Shown here in pieces: positions 1 to 11,100 of a DNA stretch of 64,000 bases. This stretch comes from Agitococcus sp. Lineage in GTDB: Bacteria > Pseudomonadota > Gammaproteobacteria > Pseudomonadales > Moraxellaceae. A program made the translations under genes and the position numbers. The stretch is from assembly GCA_030646715.1 (NCBI GenBank), contig JAUSLJ010000001.1, positions 1 through 64,000 on the forward strand, given 5' to 3'. Positions within the stretch are counted from its first letter, which is position 1. The number at the start of each line of letters is the position of its first letter. A model generated the notes under the pieces. That model ran no database searches and was not told the DNA's origin. It saw only the letters and a list, made by a program, of their open reading frames with translations.

Positions 1-126
1 GGTGACAACGTGCAAATGACTGTAGAATTGATTCACCCGATTGCGATGGAAGAAGGCTTGCGCTTCGCTATCCGTGAAGGTGGTCGTACAGTTGGCGCGG
101 GTGTTGTTGCCAAAATCATCAAGTAA
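1..126 (+). CDS. tuf: Elongation factor Tu, 3' end only (first tuf copy)
   Basis: Last 41 codons and stop of EF-Tu, the GTPase that delivers aminoacyl-tRNA to the ribosome; the rest lies before the window. The reading frame starts at base 1 and ends TAA. The coding bases are identical to the end of the complete tuf gene at 26718-26843, and identity stops within a few bases after the stop codon. This is the usual two-copy tuf arrangement of Gammaproteobacteria, one copy before tRNA-Trp/secE and one in the str operon. Identity is probably kept by gene conversion. Confidence 0.97.
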   Translation, partial: GDNVQMTVELIHPIAMEEGLRFAIREGGRTVGAGVVAKIIK

Positions 127-141
127 GTTGTTTTGATACGC

Positions 142-165
142 AAAGCCCAGCTAAGGTTGGGTTTT
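142..165 (+). terminator. Possible terminator after tuf
   Basis: A stem of about 9 bp (AAAGCCCAG against GTTGGGTTT with G-T pairs) is followed by a short, interrupted T stretch. It lies between the tuf stop and tRNA-Trp. The weak T tract means it may allow partial read-through into the tRNA. Confidence 0.5.
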
Positions 166-187
166 GTTGTCATTACTAAAAAGCTCT

Positions 188-263
188 AGGCCAGTAGTTC
201 AATTGGTAGAGCACCGGTCTCCAAAACCGGGTGTTGGGGGTTCGAGTCCCTCCTGGCCTGCCA
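188..263 (+). tRNA. trpT: tRNA-Trp (anticodon CCA)
   Basis: A cloverleaf can be folded by eye. The acceptor stem AGGCCAG pairs with CTGGCCT, the anticodon stem CCGGT/ACCGG encloses the loop CTCCAAA with anticodon CCA, and the T arm contains GGTTCGAGTCC. The terminal CCA is encoded at 261-263. The position between tuf and secE is conserved in many Gammaproteobacteria. Confidence 0.97.
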
Positions 264-292
264 CTTTCCTGTCTATATCAAGCTGACGGTTT

Positions 293-676
293 ATGACCAC
301 ACAAGCTGAAAGCTCTACAAATAATAGTGTTAACGCCATTAAATGGGTGTTGGCTATTGCTATTCTTATTGCGGCTACCGTAGGTAATCGTTACTCACCA
401 GAATTGTTGCCGCAATTATCCGTTTGGATGCGTGTTGTTATCCTAGTTGTTATGGGTGTGGGCGCGTTAGCGTTAACGTTAATAACAACACAAGGTCAAG
501 CCTTTTTAAAACTCTTGAAAGAAGCACTAGTTGAAGCGCGCCGAGTTGTTTGGCCGACTAAAGACGAAACGATGCAAACAACACTAATTGTTTTTGCTGT
601 CGTAGTGGTGATGTCTTTGGTGTTGTGGGGTGTTGATTCCCTCTTTGGTTGGATGATTTCTGCCGTTATCGGCTAA
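293..676 (+). CDS. secE: Preprotein translocase subunit SecE
   Basis: SecE is the small essential partner of SecY in the inner-membrane protein-conducting channel. The 127-residue protein has the long gammaproteobacterial form: two N-terminal hydrophobic helices (about residues 16-32 and 43-65), an amphipathic linker with [12 protein letters not shown] (about 81-92) and a last helix (about 97-122). The VxWPTxxE signature is the conserved SecE feature. It begins 29 bases after tRNA-Trp and ends 11 bases before nusG, with which it is almost certainly co-transcribed. Confidence 0.97.
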   Translation: MTTQAESSTNNSVNAIKWVLAIAILIAATVGNRYSPELLPQLSVWMRVVILVVMGVGALALTLITTQGQAFLKLLKEALVEARRVVWPTKDETMQTTLIVFAVVVVMSLVLWGVDSLFGWMISAVIG

Positions 677-687
677 AAGAGGCATTT

Positions 688-1227
688 ATGAGCAGTAAGC
701 GTTGGTACATCGTTCATGCCTATTCGGGCTTTGAAAAACAAGTCATGCGTTCCTTGCAAGAGCGTATCAAGCGTACAGAAATGGAGCATTTTTTTGGTGA
801 TGTCTTAGTGCCCACTGAAGAAGTTGTCGAAATTAAAAACGGTGTAAAACGCAAGAGTGAACGTAAATTCTTTCCGGGCTATGTGTTAGTCAATATGGAA
901 ATGAATGATGACTCTTGGCATTTAGTTAAAGACTGTCCAAAGGTGATGGGGTTTATTGGTGGTAAAGCCGATAAGCCTGCACCGATTAGTGATAAAGAGG
1001 CAGATGCGATTTTAAATCGTCTGCGCCAGAATATTGATACGCCACGTCCTAAAACCTTGTTTGAGCCAGGTGAGGTGGTGCGTGTTGCTGATGGGCCTTT
1101 TGCTGACTTTAATGGAGTTGTGGAAGAAGTTCATTATGAGAAGAGTCGCTTGCGTGTTGCAGTGATGATTTTCGGTCGGGCAACACCTGTAGATTTAGAG
1201 TTTAATCAGGTCGAAAAGGCCACTTAA
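688..1227 (+). CDS. nusG: Transcription termination/antitermination factor NusG
   Basis: NusG binds RNA polymerase through its N-terminal NGN domain and contacts Rho or ribosomal S10 through its C-terminal KOW domain. The 179-residue protein starts at the ATG at 688 after an AGAGG site; an upstream in-frame ATG at 649 overlaps secE and is not used. [14 protein letters not shown] marks the NGN domain, and [17 protein letters not shown] (about residues 125-141) marks the KOW domain. It sits between secE and rplK as usual. Confidence 0.98.
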   Translation: MSSKRWYIVHAYSGFEKQVMRSLQERIKRTEMEHFFGDVLVPTEEVVEIKNGVKRKSERKFFPGYVLVNMEMNDDSWHLVKDCPKVMGFIGGKADKPAPISDKEADAILNRLRQNIDTPRPKTLFEPGEVVRVADGPFADFNGVVEEVHYEKSRLRVAVMIFGRATPVDLEFNQVEKAT

Positions 1228-1303
1228 GTATAAGTAATCTTCGGGTTGCTTTTAAAATCAACACTAGGGGAGCCTTACGGCGTTTGCACCCAAGGAGTTT
1301 ATC

Positions 1304-1735
1304 ATGGCTAAGAAAATTGAAGCCTATATCAAGCTGCAAATCCCAGCTGGTAAAGCGAATCCATCACCACCCATTGGTCCTGCTTTGGGTCAACGTGGCG
1401 TAAACATCATGGCGTTCTGTAAAGAATTTAACGCCGCGACGCAAAAAATGGATGTAGGTCAGCCTACACCAGTGGTTATTACTGTTTACAGTGACCGTTC
1501 TTTCACGTTTGTGATGAAAACTCCACCTGCGACTTTCTTGTTGAAGAAAGCGGCTGGTATTAAAATGGGTTCTCCACGTGCAAATACTCAAAAAGTCGGC
1601 AAAGTAACTCGTGCGCAATTAGAAGAAATTGCGACGGTGAAAAAAGCGGACATGACTGCTGCTGATATGGATGCTGCCGTGCGTACACTCGCTGGTTCTG
1701 CTCGTTCCATGGGCTTAGACGTAGAGGGTGTGTAA
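1304..1735 (+). CDS. rplK: 50S ribosomal protein L11
   Basis: L11 binds the GTPase-associated region of 23S rRNA and supports factor-dependent GTP hydrolysis. The 143-residue length is normal. The N-terminal domain shows the proline-rich [17 protein letters not shown] segment, and the C-terminal RNA-binding domain includes [12 protein letters not shown]. An AAGGAG site precedes the ATG, and the stop is three bases from rplA. The 76-base gap after nusG probably carries the rplKA leader; no clear promoter could be assigned in it. Confidence 0.98.
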   Translation: MAKKIEAYIKLQIPAGKANPSPPIGPALGQRGVNIMAFCKEFNAATQKMDVGQPTPVVITVYSDRSFTFVMKTPPATFLLKKAAGIKMGSPRANTQKVGKVTRAQLEEIATVKKADMTAADMDAAVRTLAGSARSMGLDVEGV

Positions 1736-1738
1736 GAA

Positions 1739-2434
1739 ATGGCTAAATTAACTAAGCGTCAAAAAGCAATCAAATCAATGGTTGTAGCGGGCAAAGCCTA
1801 CGGTGTTGAAGATGCAGTTAACTTGTTAACAAGTTTGCCTGCGGCTAAATTTAAAGAGTCTATTGATATTGCGGTTAACTTGGGTGTAGATCCACGTAAA
1901 TCCGATCAAGTGGTTCGTGGTGCTTCTGTATTGCCAAACGGCACAGGTAAAACAGTACGTGTTGCTGTGTTTGCTCAAGGTGCTAATGCTGAAGCTGCTA
2001 AAGCAGCGGGTGCGGATGTCGTTGGTTTCGACGATTTGGCAACCAGCATTCAAGGTGGCAATTTAGACTTTGATGTCGTTATTGCAACTCCAGATGCCAT
2101 GCGTGTCGTTGGTAAACTCGGTACGATTTTAGGTCCACGTGGTTTAATGCCTAACCCTAAAGTTGGTACAGTAACCGCTGACGTTGCCACTGCAGTTAAA
2201 AATGCCAAGTCTGGTCAAGTGCGTTATCGCGTTGACAAAGGCGGTATTATTTCTTGCTGCGTCGGCCAAGTCGGTTTTTCTGCTGAAGCCATCAAGCAAA
2301 ACGTTGAAGCGTTAATCTCTGACTTGAAAAAAGCTAAGCCAGCTACATCTAAAGGCATCTACGTCAAGAAAGTCACACTTTCAACGACAATGGGTCCAGG
2401 CTTAGCGATTGATCAAGCAACGATTATTGCTTAA
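1739..2434 (+). CDS. rplA: 50S ribosomal protein L1
   Basis: L1 forms the mobile stalk by the ribosomal E site and, in relatives, represses translation of its own rplK-rplA message. The 231-residue length is standard. [20 protein letters not shown] and MPNPKVGTV, the L1 signature region, lie at about residues 117-143. It follows rplK after three bases, so the two are translationally linked. The L10 leader begins after its stop. Confidence 0.98.
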   Translation: MAKLTKRQKAIKSMVVAGKAYGVEDAVNLLTSLPAAKFKESIDIAVNLGVDPRKSDQVVRGASVLPNGTGKTVRVAVFAQGANAEAAKAAGADVVGFDDLATSIQGGNLDFDVVIATPDAMRVVGKLGTILGPRGLMPNPKVGTVTADVATAVKNAKSGQVRYRVDKGGIISCCVGQVGFSAEAIKQNVEALISDLKKAKPATSKGIYVKKVTLSTTMGPGLAIDQATIIA

Positions 2435-2620
2435 TAAATTTTCTGTGAGTGCAAACTTGCAGAATGGACTTTGATACGCTTTCAAGCGTCAAAGACCTCA
2501 GGCGCAATTGCTTAATAGCGGCGTAAGCCAAAGCCTGCGTAGACGCGGTGTGGTTCAGGTTTTCTGTTCCCCCGCGAATAGCCAGTCGTAAGACTGGCTT
2601 TCAACTCTTAGGAGGTTACA
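2435..2620 (+). promoter_or_regulatory. rplJ leader, probable L10(L12)4 autoregulatory RNA
   Basis: This 186-base non-coding stretch between rplA and rplJ contains several short stems, for example GACTTTGATACGC...GCGTCAAAG near 2467-2494 and GCCAGTCGTAAGACTGGC at 2581-2598. In Gammaproteobacteria the equivalent leader binds the L10-L7/L12 complex and represses rplJL translation. Assignment rests on position and stem content; no specific kink-turn was proven. Confidence 0.55.
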
Positions 2621-3121
2621 GTGACTCTGAAGCTAGAGGACAAAAAAGAAATCGTTGCTGAGGTGAATAAAGTCGCTTCGGGTGCGTTTTCTGCTGTGGT
2701 CGCCGATTATCGCGGTTTGACTGTAGGTCAACTGACTAAGTTACGTACCAAAGCTCGTGATGAAGGTGTGTATGTGCGTGTAATTCGCAACACATTGGCT
2801 CGTCGTGCGCTTGAAGGTACTGGCTTTGCTTGCCTACATGACGCGTTAGTTGGTCCAAGCATTATCGGTTTATCCCTGTCTGAAAACGATATGGGTGCAG
2901 CAGCGCGTTTGTTCAAAGACTTTGCTAAAGACAACCAAAAAATGGAAGTTAAAGCATTGGCTTTGGGTGGCCAATTATATGCAGCGTCAGATATTGACGT
3001 TATTGCTAAGTTGCCAAACCACAAACAAGCTCTGTCTATGTTGTTGTCAGTCATCCAAGCGCCACTCTCGAAGTTTGGCCGTTTGATGACTGCTTTGAAA
3101 GAACAGAAAGAAGCCGCTTAA
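2621..3121 (+). CDS. rplJ: 50S ribosomal protein L10
   Basis: L10 anchors the L7/L12 dimers to the ribosomal stalk and is the usual autoregulator of the rplJL transcript. The 166-residue protein starts with GTG at 2621 behind a strong AGGAGG. ADYRGLTVGQLTKLR (about residues 29-43) and VIRNTLARRALEGT (about 54-67) are the conserved rRNA-binding parts, and the C-terminal helix binds L12. The gap to rplL is unusually occupied by a dispersed repeat. Confidence 0.97.
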   Translation: MTLKLEDKKEIVAEVNKVASGAFSAVVADYRGLTVGQLTKLRTKARDEGVYVRVIRNTLARRALEGTGFACLHDALVGPSIIGLSLSENDMGAAARLFKDFAKDNQKMEVKALALGGQLYAASDIDVIAKLPNHKQALSMLLSVIQAPLSKFGRLMTALKEQKEAA

Positions 3122-3151
3122 TCGCTGCATAATTTTTTGAACCATACCCGT

Positions 3152-3252
3152 AAGACTTACGCATCTTATTAAGACTAGCGCGTTTTACGAGCATGAAGAC
3201 GATCAAAAATCGTCTGAAATGCAAGTAAATAAGCGATAGCCGCGTAAGTTCT
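3152..3252 (+). repeat. Dispersed palindromic repeat, copy A (MITE-like)
   Basis: Non-coding element of 101 bp with terminal inverted repeats AAGACTTACGC and GCGTAAGTTCT. A central hairpin GACGAT-caaaa-ATCGTC is enclosed by GCAT/ATGC and TTTAC/GTAAA pairs. It is the same family as 40927-41025 (reverse orientation) and 47475-47572, sharing the right-arm block ATAAGCGAT..CC.CGTAA. It fills the rplJ-rplL gap. Confidence 0.85.
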
Positions 3253-3277
3253 AAATTGTTGATTGGAGTGTATGAAC

Positions 3278-3646
3278 ATGGCCTTGTCCAAAGACGATAT
3301 CTTGAATGCCGTTGCTGAATTAACAGTAATGGAATTGGTAGACTTAATCTCTGCATTTGAAGAGAAGTTTGGTGTTTCCGCTGCTGTTGGTGTTGCTGCT
3401 GGTCCAGCAGTTGCTGCTGCAGTTGTTGAGGAACAAACAGAATTCAACGTAGTATTGACCAGCTTTGGCGCAAACAAAGTTAGCGTCATTAAAGCGGTTC
3501 GTGAAGTCACAGGTTTAGGCTTGAAAGAAGCTAAAGACTTAGTTGAAGGCGCACCACAAGTGGTTAAAGAAGGCATTCCTAAAGCGGATGCTGACGCGTT
3601 GAAAAAGAAATTAGAAGAAGCTGGCGCGACTGCAGAAATCAAGTAA
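3278..3646 (+). CDS. rplL: 50S ribosomal protein L7/L12
   Basis: L7/L12 is the multi-copy stalk protein that recruits translation GTPases. The 122-residue protein has the N-terminal dimerisation helix region ([15 protein letters not shown]), an alanine/valine hinge (about residues 35-52) and the C-terminal domain with [20 protein letters not shown]. The ATG at 3278 gives the usual MALSKDD start, nine bases after GGAG; an ATG two codons upstream (3272) is possible. The gene lies just downstream of a dispersed repeat. Confidence 0.96.
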   Translation: MALSKDDILNAVAELTVMELVDLISAFEEKFGVSAAVGVAAGPAVAAAVVEEQTEFNVVLTSFGANKVSVIKAVREVTGLGLKEAKDLVEGAPQVVKEGIPKADADALKKKLEEAGATAEIK

Positions 3647-3695
3647 TTTGCCTGTTACAGGGTGATTACTGCTTTCAGCGAGTAAGCGCGAAATT

Positions 3696-3728
3696 GGCTG
3701 GTGGCTGTTATAAGCTGCTGGCCTTTTT
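3696..3728 (+). terminator. rplL-rpoB attenuator-like hairpin
   Basis: GGCTGGTGGCT (3696-3706) and AGCTGCTGGCC (3713-3723) pair over 11 positions as RNA if G-U pairs are allowed, around a 6-base loop, and five T residues follow. This is the place where partial termination sets the rplJL:rpoBC ratio in enteric bacteria. The many G-U pairs suggest a leaky terminator. Confidence 0.6.
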
Positions 3729-3965
3729 CAGTTTTGGTTATTCGTATTTTTAAGACAGTTTGACAAGAAAAAATTAAGGGCTTTTCTCCACTCGTTAATA
3801 GAAAAGAGTTAGCGGTTTCTTGCAAACGGTTTCACGACGACAAGGATAGTGAAACGGTTGGGGTTTACGATGTAAATCCTACTATCATCATGGATGATAA
3901 GGTCTCGCCATCTTTTTTTTAAAAGTTGGTTATCAATTCGAGTTAGGTCTAGCTGAGGACTCCAG
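3729..3965 (+). promoter_or_regulatory. rpoB leader region
   Basis: The stretch before rpoB holds no credible gene. It contains a TTGACA at 3760-3765 without a convincing -10 partner, a hairpin with a 7-bp stem GTTTCAC/GTGAAAC at 3829-3855, and a T-rich stretch near 3910. It is probably an untranslated leader involved in beta/beta-prime expression control. Confidence 0.45.
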
Positions 3966-6900
3966 ATGGCATACTCATACACCGAAAAAAAACGCATCCG
4001 AAAAAATTTCGGCAAGTTACCCACATTGATGGATGTGCCCTATTTATTAGGCATCCAAGTGGATTCGTACCGCGCGTTTTTGCAGGACGGTAAAAAGCCC
4101 AAACAGCGTGAAGATCTTGGTCTTCAAGCTGCATTTAAATCCGTATTCCCTATTCAAAGCTATTCGGGTAATGCCGCATTAGAATTTGTTGAATACCATT
4201 TGGGGCTTCCTGGCTTTGACGTTCGTGAATGTATTTTGCGTGGCTTAACCTATGCTGCGCCGTTACGCGTCAAAATCCGTTTAGTGATTTATGACCGTGA
4301 AGCATCCACCAAAACCATTAAAGATATTCGTGAACAAGAAGTCTATATGGGCGAAATGCCTTTAATGACCGATAACGGCACGTTTGTTATCAATGGTACT
4401 GAGCGGGTAATTGTGTCGCAATTACACCGTAGCCCTGGCGTGTTCTTCGATCACGATAAAGGCAAAACACACTCATCAGGCAAGCTGTTGTTTAATGCTC
4501 GTGTGATTCCTTACCGTGGTTCATGGTTAGACTTTGAATTTGATGCCAAAGACTTAGTTTATGTGCGGATTGACCGTCGCCGTAAATTACATGCGACGAT
4601 TTTGCTGCGTGCTTTAGGTTATAGCTCTGACCAAATGTTGGCGATGTTCTTCGAGAACAGTCACATCAAACACAGTATGGATGGTTATAAGCTAGACCTC
4701 GTACCTGAGCGTTTACGTGGTGAAACCGCCGCGTTTGATATTGTTTCCGCTGATAAAGTCATTGTTGAAGCAGGTCGTCGTATTACCGCGAAACATATCC
4801 GTGAAATGGAAAAAGCGGGAATTAAAGAGTTAGATATTCCTGCGGATTATCTACACGGCAAAGTCACTGCCAAAACGATTTTACATCCTGCCAATAATGA
4901 ATTGGTGTGTGAATGTAATACCGTGATTACCGCGGAAGTATTAACACGCTTACAGAAAGCAGGTATTTCCCAATTCGATATTTTGTACACCAATGAAATC
5001 GACAAAGGTGCGTTTATTGCCGACACCTTACGTGCGGATGCGTCAACACGTACCGATTTAGATGCTTTGGTTGAAATTTATCGCATGATGCGTCCTGGTG
5101 AGCCACCGACGAAAGATGCGGCTGAAGGCTTGTTTAAAAACTTGTTCTTTACTGCTGAACGTTATGACTTGTCGAATGTCGGTCGAATGAAATTCAACCG
5201 TCGTTTAAGTCGTAAGAGTGATCGTGGTAATGGCGATAGCATGGAAAAAGACGGCGTCTTGTCGAAGTCTGATATCGTTGATGTGTTAAAAACATTGATT
5301 GATATTCGTAACGGCAAAGGCGAAGTCGATGACATCGACCACTTGGGTAACCGTCGTGTGCGTTGTGTCGGCGAGATGACCGAAAACCAATTCCGTGTGG
5401 GTTTAGTGCGTGTTGAACGTGCGGTAAAAGAACGTTTAAGTTTAGCGGAAAGCGAAAACTTAATGCCGCAAGATTTGATCAATGCCAAACCTGTGTCGGC
5501 CGCGATTAAAGAGTTCTTCGGTTCAAGCCAATTATCGCAGTTTATGGATCAAAACAATCCTTTGTCAGAAATCACGCATAAACGTCGTGTATCTGCCCTT
5601 GGTCCTGGTGGTTTGACTCGTGAACGTGCTGGCTTCGAAGTGCGTGACGTGCATCCGACGCATTATGGTCGTGTATGCCCAATCGAAACGCCTGAAGGTC
5701 CAAACATTGGTTTGATCAACTCTTTGGCGGTTTATGCCCGTGCTAACGATTATGGTTTCTTAGAGTCACCGTATCGTAAAGTGGTTAATGGTCAAGTGAA
5801 TGATGACTTCGAATACTTATCCGCGATTGAAGAAAGCTTATGCGTGATTGCGCAGGCTGATTCCGCCGTTGATAGCGAAAATCGTTTGTTGGATGATTTG
5901 GTTGCCGTTCGTCATAAAAACGAATTCACGGTGATGTCACCCGATAAAGTGACGCACATGGACATTTCACCACGTCAAGTGGTATCGGCTGCGGCTTCGT
6001 TGATTCCATTCTTGGAACACGATGACGCGAACCGTGCCTTGATGGGTTCGAACATGCAACGTCAAGCTGTGCCAACACTACGTGCGGACAAACCGCTAGT
6101 AGGAACAGGCATGGAGCGTTCTGTGGCGCGTGACTCTGGCGTATGCGTGATGGCCAAACGTGGTGGTGTCATTGACTACGTTGATGCGGCGCGTATCGTG
6201 ATTCGTGTTGATGAAAGTGAAATGGTGGCTGGTGAGGCGGGTGTAGATATCTATAACCTGACTAAATACACTCGTTCCAACCAAAACACGTGTATCAACC
6301 AACACGCGATTGTCAATCGTGGTGATGTCGTCGCTCGTGGTGATACCTTAGCCGATGGCCCATCCGTTGATATGGGTGAATTGGCTCTTGGTCAAAACAT
6401 GCGCGTGGCGTTTATGCCGTGGAATGGTTACAACTTCGAAGATTCGATTTTGTTATCTGAACGTGTCGTCAAAGAAGACCGTTTTACCTCGATTCATATT
6501 CAAGAGTTGTCGTGTATCGCTCGTGACACCAAATTAGGTTCGGAAGAAATTACTGCCGATATTCCTAACGTCGGTGAAGCCGCATTATCGAAACTTGACG
6601 AATCAGGTATTGTTTACATTGGTGCAGAAGTCAACGCAGGCGATATTTTGGTCGGTAAAGTCACACCTAAAGGTGAGACCCAACTCAGCCCAGAAGAAAA
6701 ACTGTTACGTGCTATTTTCGGTGAAAAAGCGTCTGACGTTAAAGATAGTTCCTTGCGTGTGCCGTCAGGTACTAAAGGCACCATTATTGACGTGCAAGTT
6801 TTCACTCGTGATGGCGTGGACAAAGACAGTCGTGCGTTAGCGATTGAGAAACAACAACTCAACGCTTACCGTAAAGACTTGAAAGAAGAATATCGTATTT

Positions 6901-8060
6901 TTGAATCCGCAGCTCATTCGCGCTTACTGTCGTTATTGGTAGGCCAAGAAGTGAATGGCGGCTCAGGCTTCAAAAAAGGCGACATTCTGACTGAAGAAAA
7001 TCTTAATGCGTTGAGCTTCAACCAATGGTTTGATTTGCGCACGACAGACGAAGCGGTTGCTGATCAACTTGAGCGTGTTCAGGCCTATCTCAAAGAGCGT
7101 CAAATTGAAATTGATGCCAAATTTGAAGATAAAAAACGCAAAATCACTTCAGGCGATGATTTGACACATGGCGTGTTAAAAGTCGTGAAAGTGTATTTGG
7201 CGATTAAACGTCGGATTCAGCCAGGTGACAAAATGGCGGGTCGTCACGGTAACAAAGGTGTGGTCTCGGTGATTATGCCGATTGAAGATATGCCGCATGA
7301 TGCCAATGGTGATCCTGTTGATATCGTCCTGAACCCGCTAGGCGTTCCATCGCGTATGAACGTCGGTCAGATTTTGGAAACTCACTTAGGGTGGGCGGCC
7401 AAAGGTTTGGGTACGAAGATTGGCAAAATGCTCGATGAGCAACGTCAAGCATCTGAGTTACGTGAATTCCTCGACAAAATCTATAACCAGATTGGCGGCG
7501 AGAAAGAAGAGTTAGATACTCTGACCGATAACGAAGTCAAATCCTTAGCGAAAAACTTACGTGGTGGTGTTCCAATCGCAACGCCAGTATTTGACGGTGC
7601 TTTTGAAAGCGAAATCAAAGCGCTGTTAAGACTGGCTGATCAATCGGAAACGGGGCAACAATGGTTATATGATGGCCGTACGGGTGACCGCTTCGACCGT
7701 CCAGTAACCGTTGGTTATATGTACATGCTCAAACTTAACCATTTGGTTGACGATAAAATGCATGCGCGTTCGACAGGCTCTTACTCCTTAGTGACACAAC
7801 AGCCATTGGGTGGTAAAGCGCAGTTTGGTGGTCAACGTTTCGGGGAAATGGAAGTCTGGGCATTAGAAGCCTATGGCGCAACATACACCTTACAAGAAAT
7901 GCTAACCGTCAAGTCTGACGATGTGAATGGCCGTACCCGCATCTACAAAAACATTGTTGATGGCGATCACCGTATGGAACCTGGTATGCCTGAATCCTTT
8001 AACGTGTTAATTAAAGAGATTCGCTCACTGGGTATTAACATCGAGTTGGATCACGAATAA
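3966..8060 (+). CDS. rpoB: RNA polymerase beta subunit
   Basis: Beta forms half of the RNA polymerase catalytic centre. The 1364-residue protein is slightly longer than the E. coli subunit. The rifampicin-binding cluster at about residues 519-550 reads [16 protein letters not shown], then [14 protein letters not shown], with the Q, D, H and S positions associated with resistance all wild type. [15 protein letters not shown] near residue 1087 is the conserved active-site segment, and the C-terminus contains [20 protein letters not shown]. rpoC follows after 79 bases. Confidence 0.99.
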   Translation: MAYSYTEKKRIRKNFGKLPTLMDVPYLLGIQVDSYRAFLQDGKKPKQREDLGLQAAFKSVFPIQSYSGNAALEFVEYHLGLPGFDVRECILRGLTYAAPLRVKIRLVIYDREASTKTIKDIREQEVYMGEMPLMTDNGTFVINGTERVIVSQLHRSPGVFFDHDKGKTHSSGKLLFNARVIPYRGSWLDFEFDAKDLVYVRIDRRRKLHATILLRALGYSSDQMLAMFFENSHIKHSMDGYKLDLVPERLRGETAAFDIVSADKVIVEAGRRITAKHIREMEKAGIKELDIPADYLHGKVTAKTILHPANNELVCECNTVITAEVLTRLQKAGISQFDILYTNEIDKGAFIADTLRADASTRTDLDALVEIYRMMRPGEPPTKDAAEGLFKNLFFTAERYDLSNVGRMKFNRRLSRKSDRGNGDSMEKDGVLSKSDIVDVLKTLIDIRNGKGEVDDIDHLGNRRVRCVGEMTENQFRVGLVRVERAVKERLSLAESENLMPQDLINAKPVSAAIKEFFGSSQLSQFMDQNNPLSEITHKRRVSALGPGGLTRERAGFEVRDVHPTHYGRVCPIETPEGPNIGLINSLAVYARANDYGFLESPYRKVVNGQVNDDFEYLSAIEESLCVIAQADSAVDSENRLLDDLVAVRHKNEFTVMSPDKVTHMDISPRQVVSAAASLIPFLEHDDANRALMGSNMQRQAVPTLRADKPLVGTGMERSVARDSGVCVMAKRGGVIDYVDAARIVIRVDESEMVAGEAGVDIYNLTKYTRSNQNTCINQHAIVNRGDVVARGDTLADGPSVDMGELALGQNMRVAFMPWNGYNFEDSILLSERVVKEDRFTSIHIQELSCIARDTKLGSEEITADIPNVGEAALSKLDESGIVYIGAEVNAGDILVGKVTPKGETQLSPEEKLLRAIFGEKASDVKDSSLRVPSGTKGTIIDVQVFTRDGVDKDSRALAIEKQQLNAYRKDLKEEYRIFESAAHSRLLSLLVGQEVNGGSGFKKGDILTEENLNALSFNQWFDLRTTDEAVADQLERVQAYLKERQIEIDAKFEDKKRKITSGDDLTHGVLKVVKVYLAIKRRIQPGDKMAGRHGNKGVVSVIMPIEDMPHDANGDPVDIVLNPLGVPSRMNVGQILETHLGWAAKGLGTKIGKMLDEQRQASELREFLDKIYNQIGGEKEELDTLTDNEVKSLAKNLRGGVPIATPVFDGAFESEIKALLRLADQSETGQQWLYDGRTGDRFDRPVTVGYMYMLKLNHLVDDKMHARSTGSYSLVTQQPLGGKAQFGGQRFGEMEVWALEAYGATYTLQEMLTVKSDDVNGRTRIYKNIVDGDHRMEPGMPESFNVLIKEIRSLGINIELDHE

Positions 8061-8139
8061 GCGTCGCAACACTACGCCATGACGGGAGTGCGCAGAAATG
8101 TCTGCGCCTCCCAATTGAACGCTTGCTGGAGATAAAGCC

Positions 8140-11100
8140 TTGAAAGACTTGCTGAATTTATTGAAAAACCAAGGGCAAGAAGTAGAGTTTGATCGTATTC
8201 GTATCGGGCTTGCTTCCCCCGAAATGATTCGTTCTTGGTCGTATGGTGAAGTCAAAAAGCCAGAGACTATTAACTATCGTACGTTTAAACCAGAGCGTGA
8301 AGGTTTGTTCTGCGCTAAAATCTTTGGACCAATCAAAGATTACGAGTGCTTGTGCGGCAAATATAAGCGCATGAAATTCCGCGGTATTATCTGCGAAAAA
8401 TGTGGCGTTGAAGTGACATTGACGAAAGTTCGTCGTGATCGCATGGGGCATATCGAATTAGCCTCACCAACCGCGCACATTTGGTTCTTAAAATCATTAC
8501 CGTCACGTATCGGCTTGTTGCTGGACATGACCTTGCGTGATATTGAACGCGTTTTGTATTTTGAAAGCTTTGTTGTTATCGAACCGGGTATGACTCCTTT
8601 AGAAAAAGGTCAGTTGTTATCGGATGAAGATTACTATACCGCCTTGGAAGAATACGGCGACGAATTCGACGCGAAAATGGGCGCTGAAGCGATTCAAGGC
8701 TTGTTGAAAGACATCGACTTGAAATCGGAAGTTGAGCGTTTACGCGAAGAAATTCCGAACACGACATCAGAAACCAAACTCAAGAAGTTGTCAAAACGCT
8801 TGAAGTTGGTGGAGTCATTCCTCAATTCGGGTAACAAACCTGAATGGATGGTTATGACTGTATTGCCTGTGTTGCCACCAGACTTGCGTCCTTTAGTACC
8901 GTTAGATGGTGGTCGTTTTGCCACGTCTGACCTCAACGATTTGTACCGTCGTGTCATTAACCGTAACAACCGTTTAAAGCGTTTGTTAGAGTTAAGCGCG
9001 CCTGACATTATCGTTCGTAACGAAAAGCGTATGCTGCAAGAAGCGGTTGATGCCTTGCTTGATAACGGTCGTCGTGGCCGTGCGATTACTGGCAGCAACA
9101 AACGTCCGTTGAAATCTTTGGCTGACATGATCAAAGGTAAACAAGGTCGTTTCCGTCAAAACTTGCTCGGTAAACGTGTCGACTACTCTGGTCGTTCGGT
9201 TATCGTTGTTGGCCCAACATTACGGTTGCATCAATGTGGCTTGCCGAAAAAAATGGCTTTGGAATTATTCAAACCGTTTATTTTTGCCAAGTTAGAAAGC
9301 AAAGGTTTGGCAACAACGATTAAAGCGGCCAAAAAAATGGTCGAGCGCGAAACGCCAGAGGTGTGGGATATTCTCGCCGACGTGATCCGCGAACATCCAG
9401 TGATGTTAAACCGTGCGCCAACACTTCACCGTTTGGGCTTGCAAGCATTTGAGCCTGTGCTGATTGAAGGTAAAGCGATTCAGTTGCATCCCTTGGTTTG
9501 TACCGCGTTCAACGCCGACTTCGATGGTGACCAAATGGCGGTACACGTACCGTTGACCATTGAAGCCCAGCTTGAAGCTCGTGCCTTGATGATGTCTACC
9601 AACAACATCTTATCACCTGCGAACGGTGAGCCAATTATTGTACCGTCTCAAGACGTGGTCTTGGGTTTGTACTACATCTCGCGTGATGCGATTAACGCGC
9701 AAGGCGAAGGCATGATCTTCGCTGACTTCGCTGAAGTCACACGTGCATTGGCGAACAAAGCAGTGGCGATTCATGCGCGTATTAAAGTGCGTGTTCGTCA
9801 AGTGACGATTGATGAAGATGGTAATCGTCATGAATTAAAATTCTTGGCCGACACCACACCAGGTCGTTGTATGTTGTGGAATATCGTCCCTGAAGGCTTG
9901 CCTTACAGTGTCGTTAACCAACCGATGACCAAGAAAAATATCTCTAAACTCATTAACACCTGTTATCGGGTGTTGGGTTTGAAAGATACGGTTATTTTTG
10001 CTGACCAATTGATGTACTTAGGTTTCCGTCAAGCGACGTATTCTGGTGTATCTGTTGGTATGGAAGACATGGTCATTCCTGCACAAAAAGAAACCATCAT
10101 TAATGCCGCTGAAGAAGAAGTTCGTGAAATCGAAAATCAATTCGGCTCGGGCTTAGTGACCGCGGGTGAACGTTACAACAAAGTGGTCGATATTTGGTCA
10201 CGTACCAACGAACTCGTGGCTAAAGCGATGATGGACAACCTGTCCACCGAAAAAGTCATTAATAAACAAGGTGTCGAAGAATCACAAAAATCCTTCAACT
10301 CCATCTTTATTATGGCGGACTCTGGTGCTCGGGGTAGCGCGGCGCAGATTCGCCAATTGGCAGGTATGCGGGGCTTGATGGCTAAGCCAGACGGTTCGAT
10401 TATCGAAACGCCCATTAAAGCTAACTTCCGTGAAGGTTTGACCGTTCTTCAGTACTTCATCTCGACTCACGGTGCGCGTAAAGGTTTGGCCGATACCGCG
10501 TTAAAAACCGCGAACTCAGGTTATTTGACTCGTCGTTTAGTTGACGTGGCACAAGACTTGGTGATTACAGAGCCTGATTGCGGTACACAAGGCGGCTTGA
10601 TGATGACCCCACTGATTCAAGGTGGTGATATTGTTGAACCCTTACGTGAACGCGTCTTAGGTCGTGTAGTTGCGGTTGACGTTTTCCTCCCAGGTACAGA
10701 CGACATTTTTGCCCCAGCAGGTACATTGTTGGACGAAAAATGGGTTGAGCAATTAGAGTTAGCAGGCGTGGACGAAATGATTGTTCGTTCCGCGATTACC
10801 TGTAAAACACGTTTTGGCGTGTGCTCGATGTGTTACGGTCGTGACTTAGCACGTGGCCATCAAGTTAATATCGGTGAATCTGTCGGTGTTATGGCGGCAC
10901 AATCCATTGGTGAACCGGGTACTCAGCTCACCATGCGTACGTTCCATATCGGGGGCGCGGCGAGCCGAGCTTCTGCGATTAGTAATGTGACGGTACGTAA
11001 TGATGGTACTGTGCGTTTGCACAACATCAAAATGGTTCAACACACTAACGGTAACTTAGTGGCTGTTTCTCGTTCGGGCGAAATCGGTGTTGCCGATAGC

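Noticed and set aside
2509-2560. Another copy of the AGGACTTACG repeat in the rplJ leader (contains GCGTAAGCC)
   Set aside because: Only a short chance match; it lacks the second terminus, the central hairpin and the ATAAGCGAT block.
3760-3788. Strong promoter for rpoB from TTGACA at 3760
   Set aside because: No acceptable -10 sequence lies 16-18 bases downstream.
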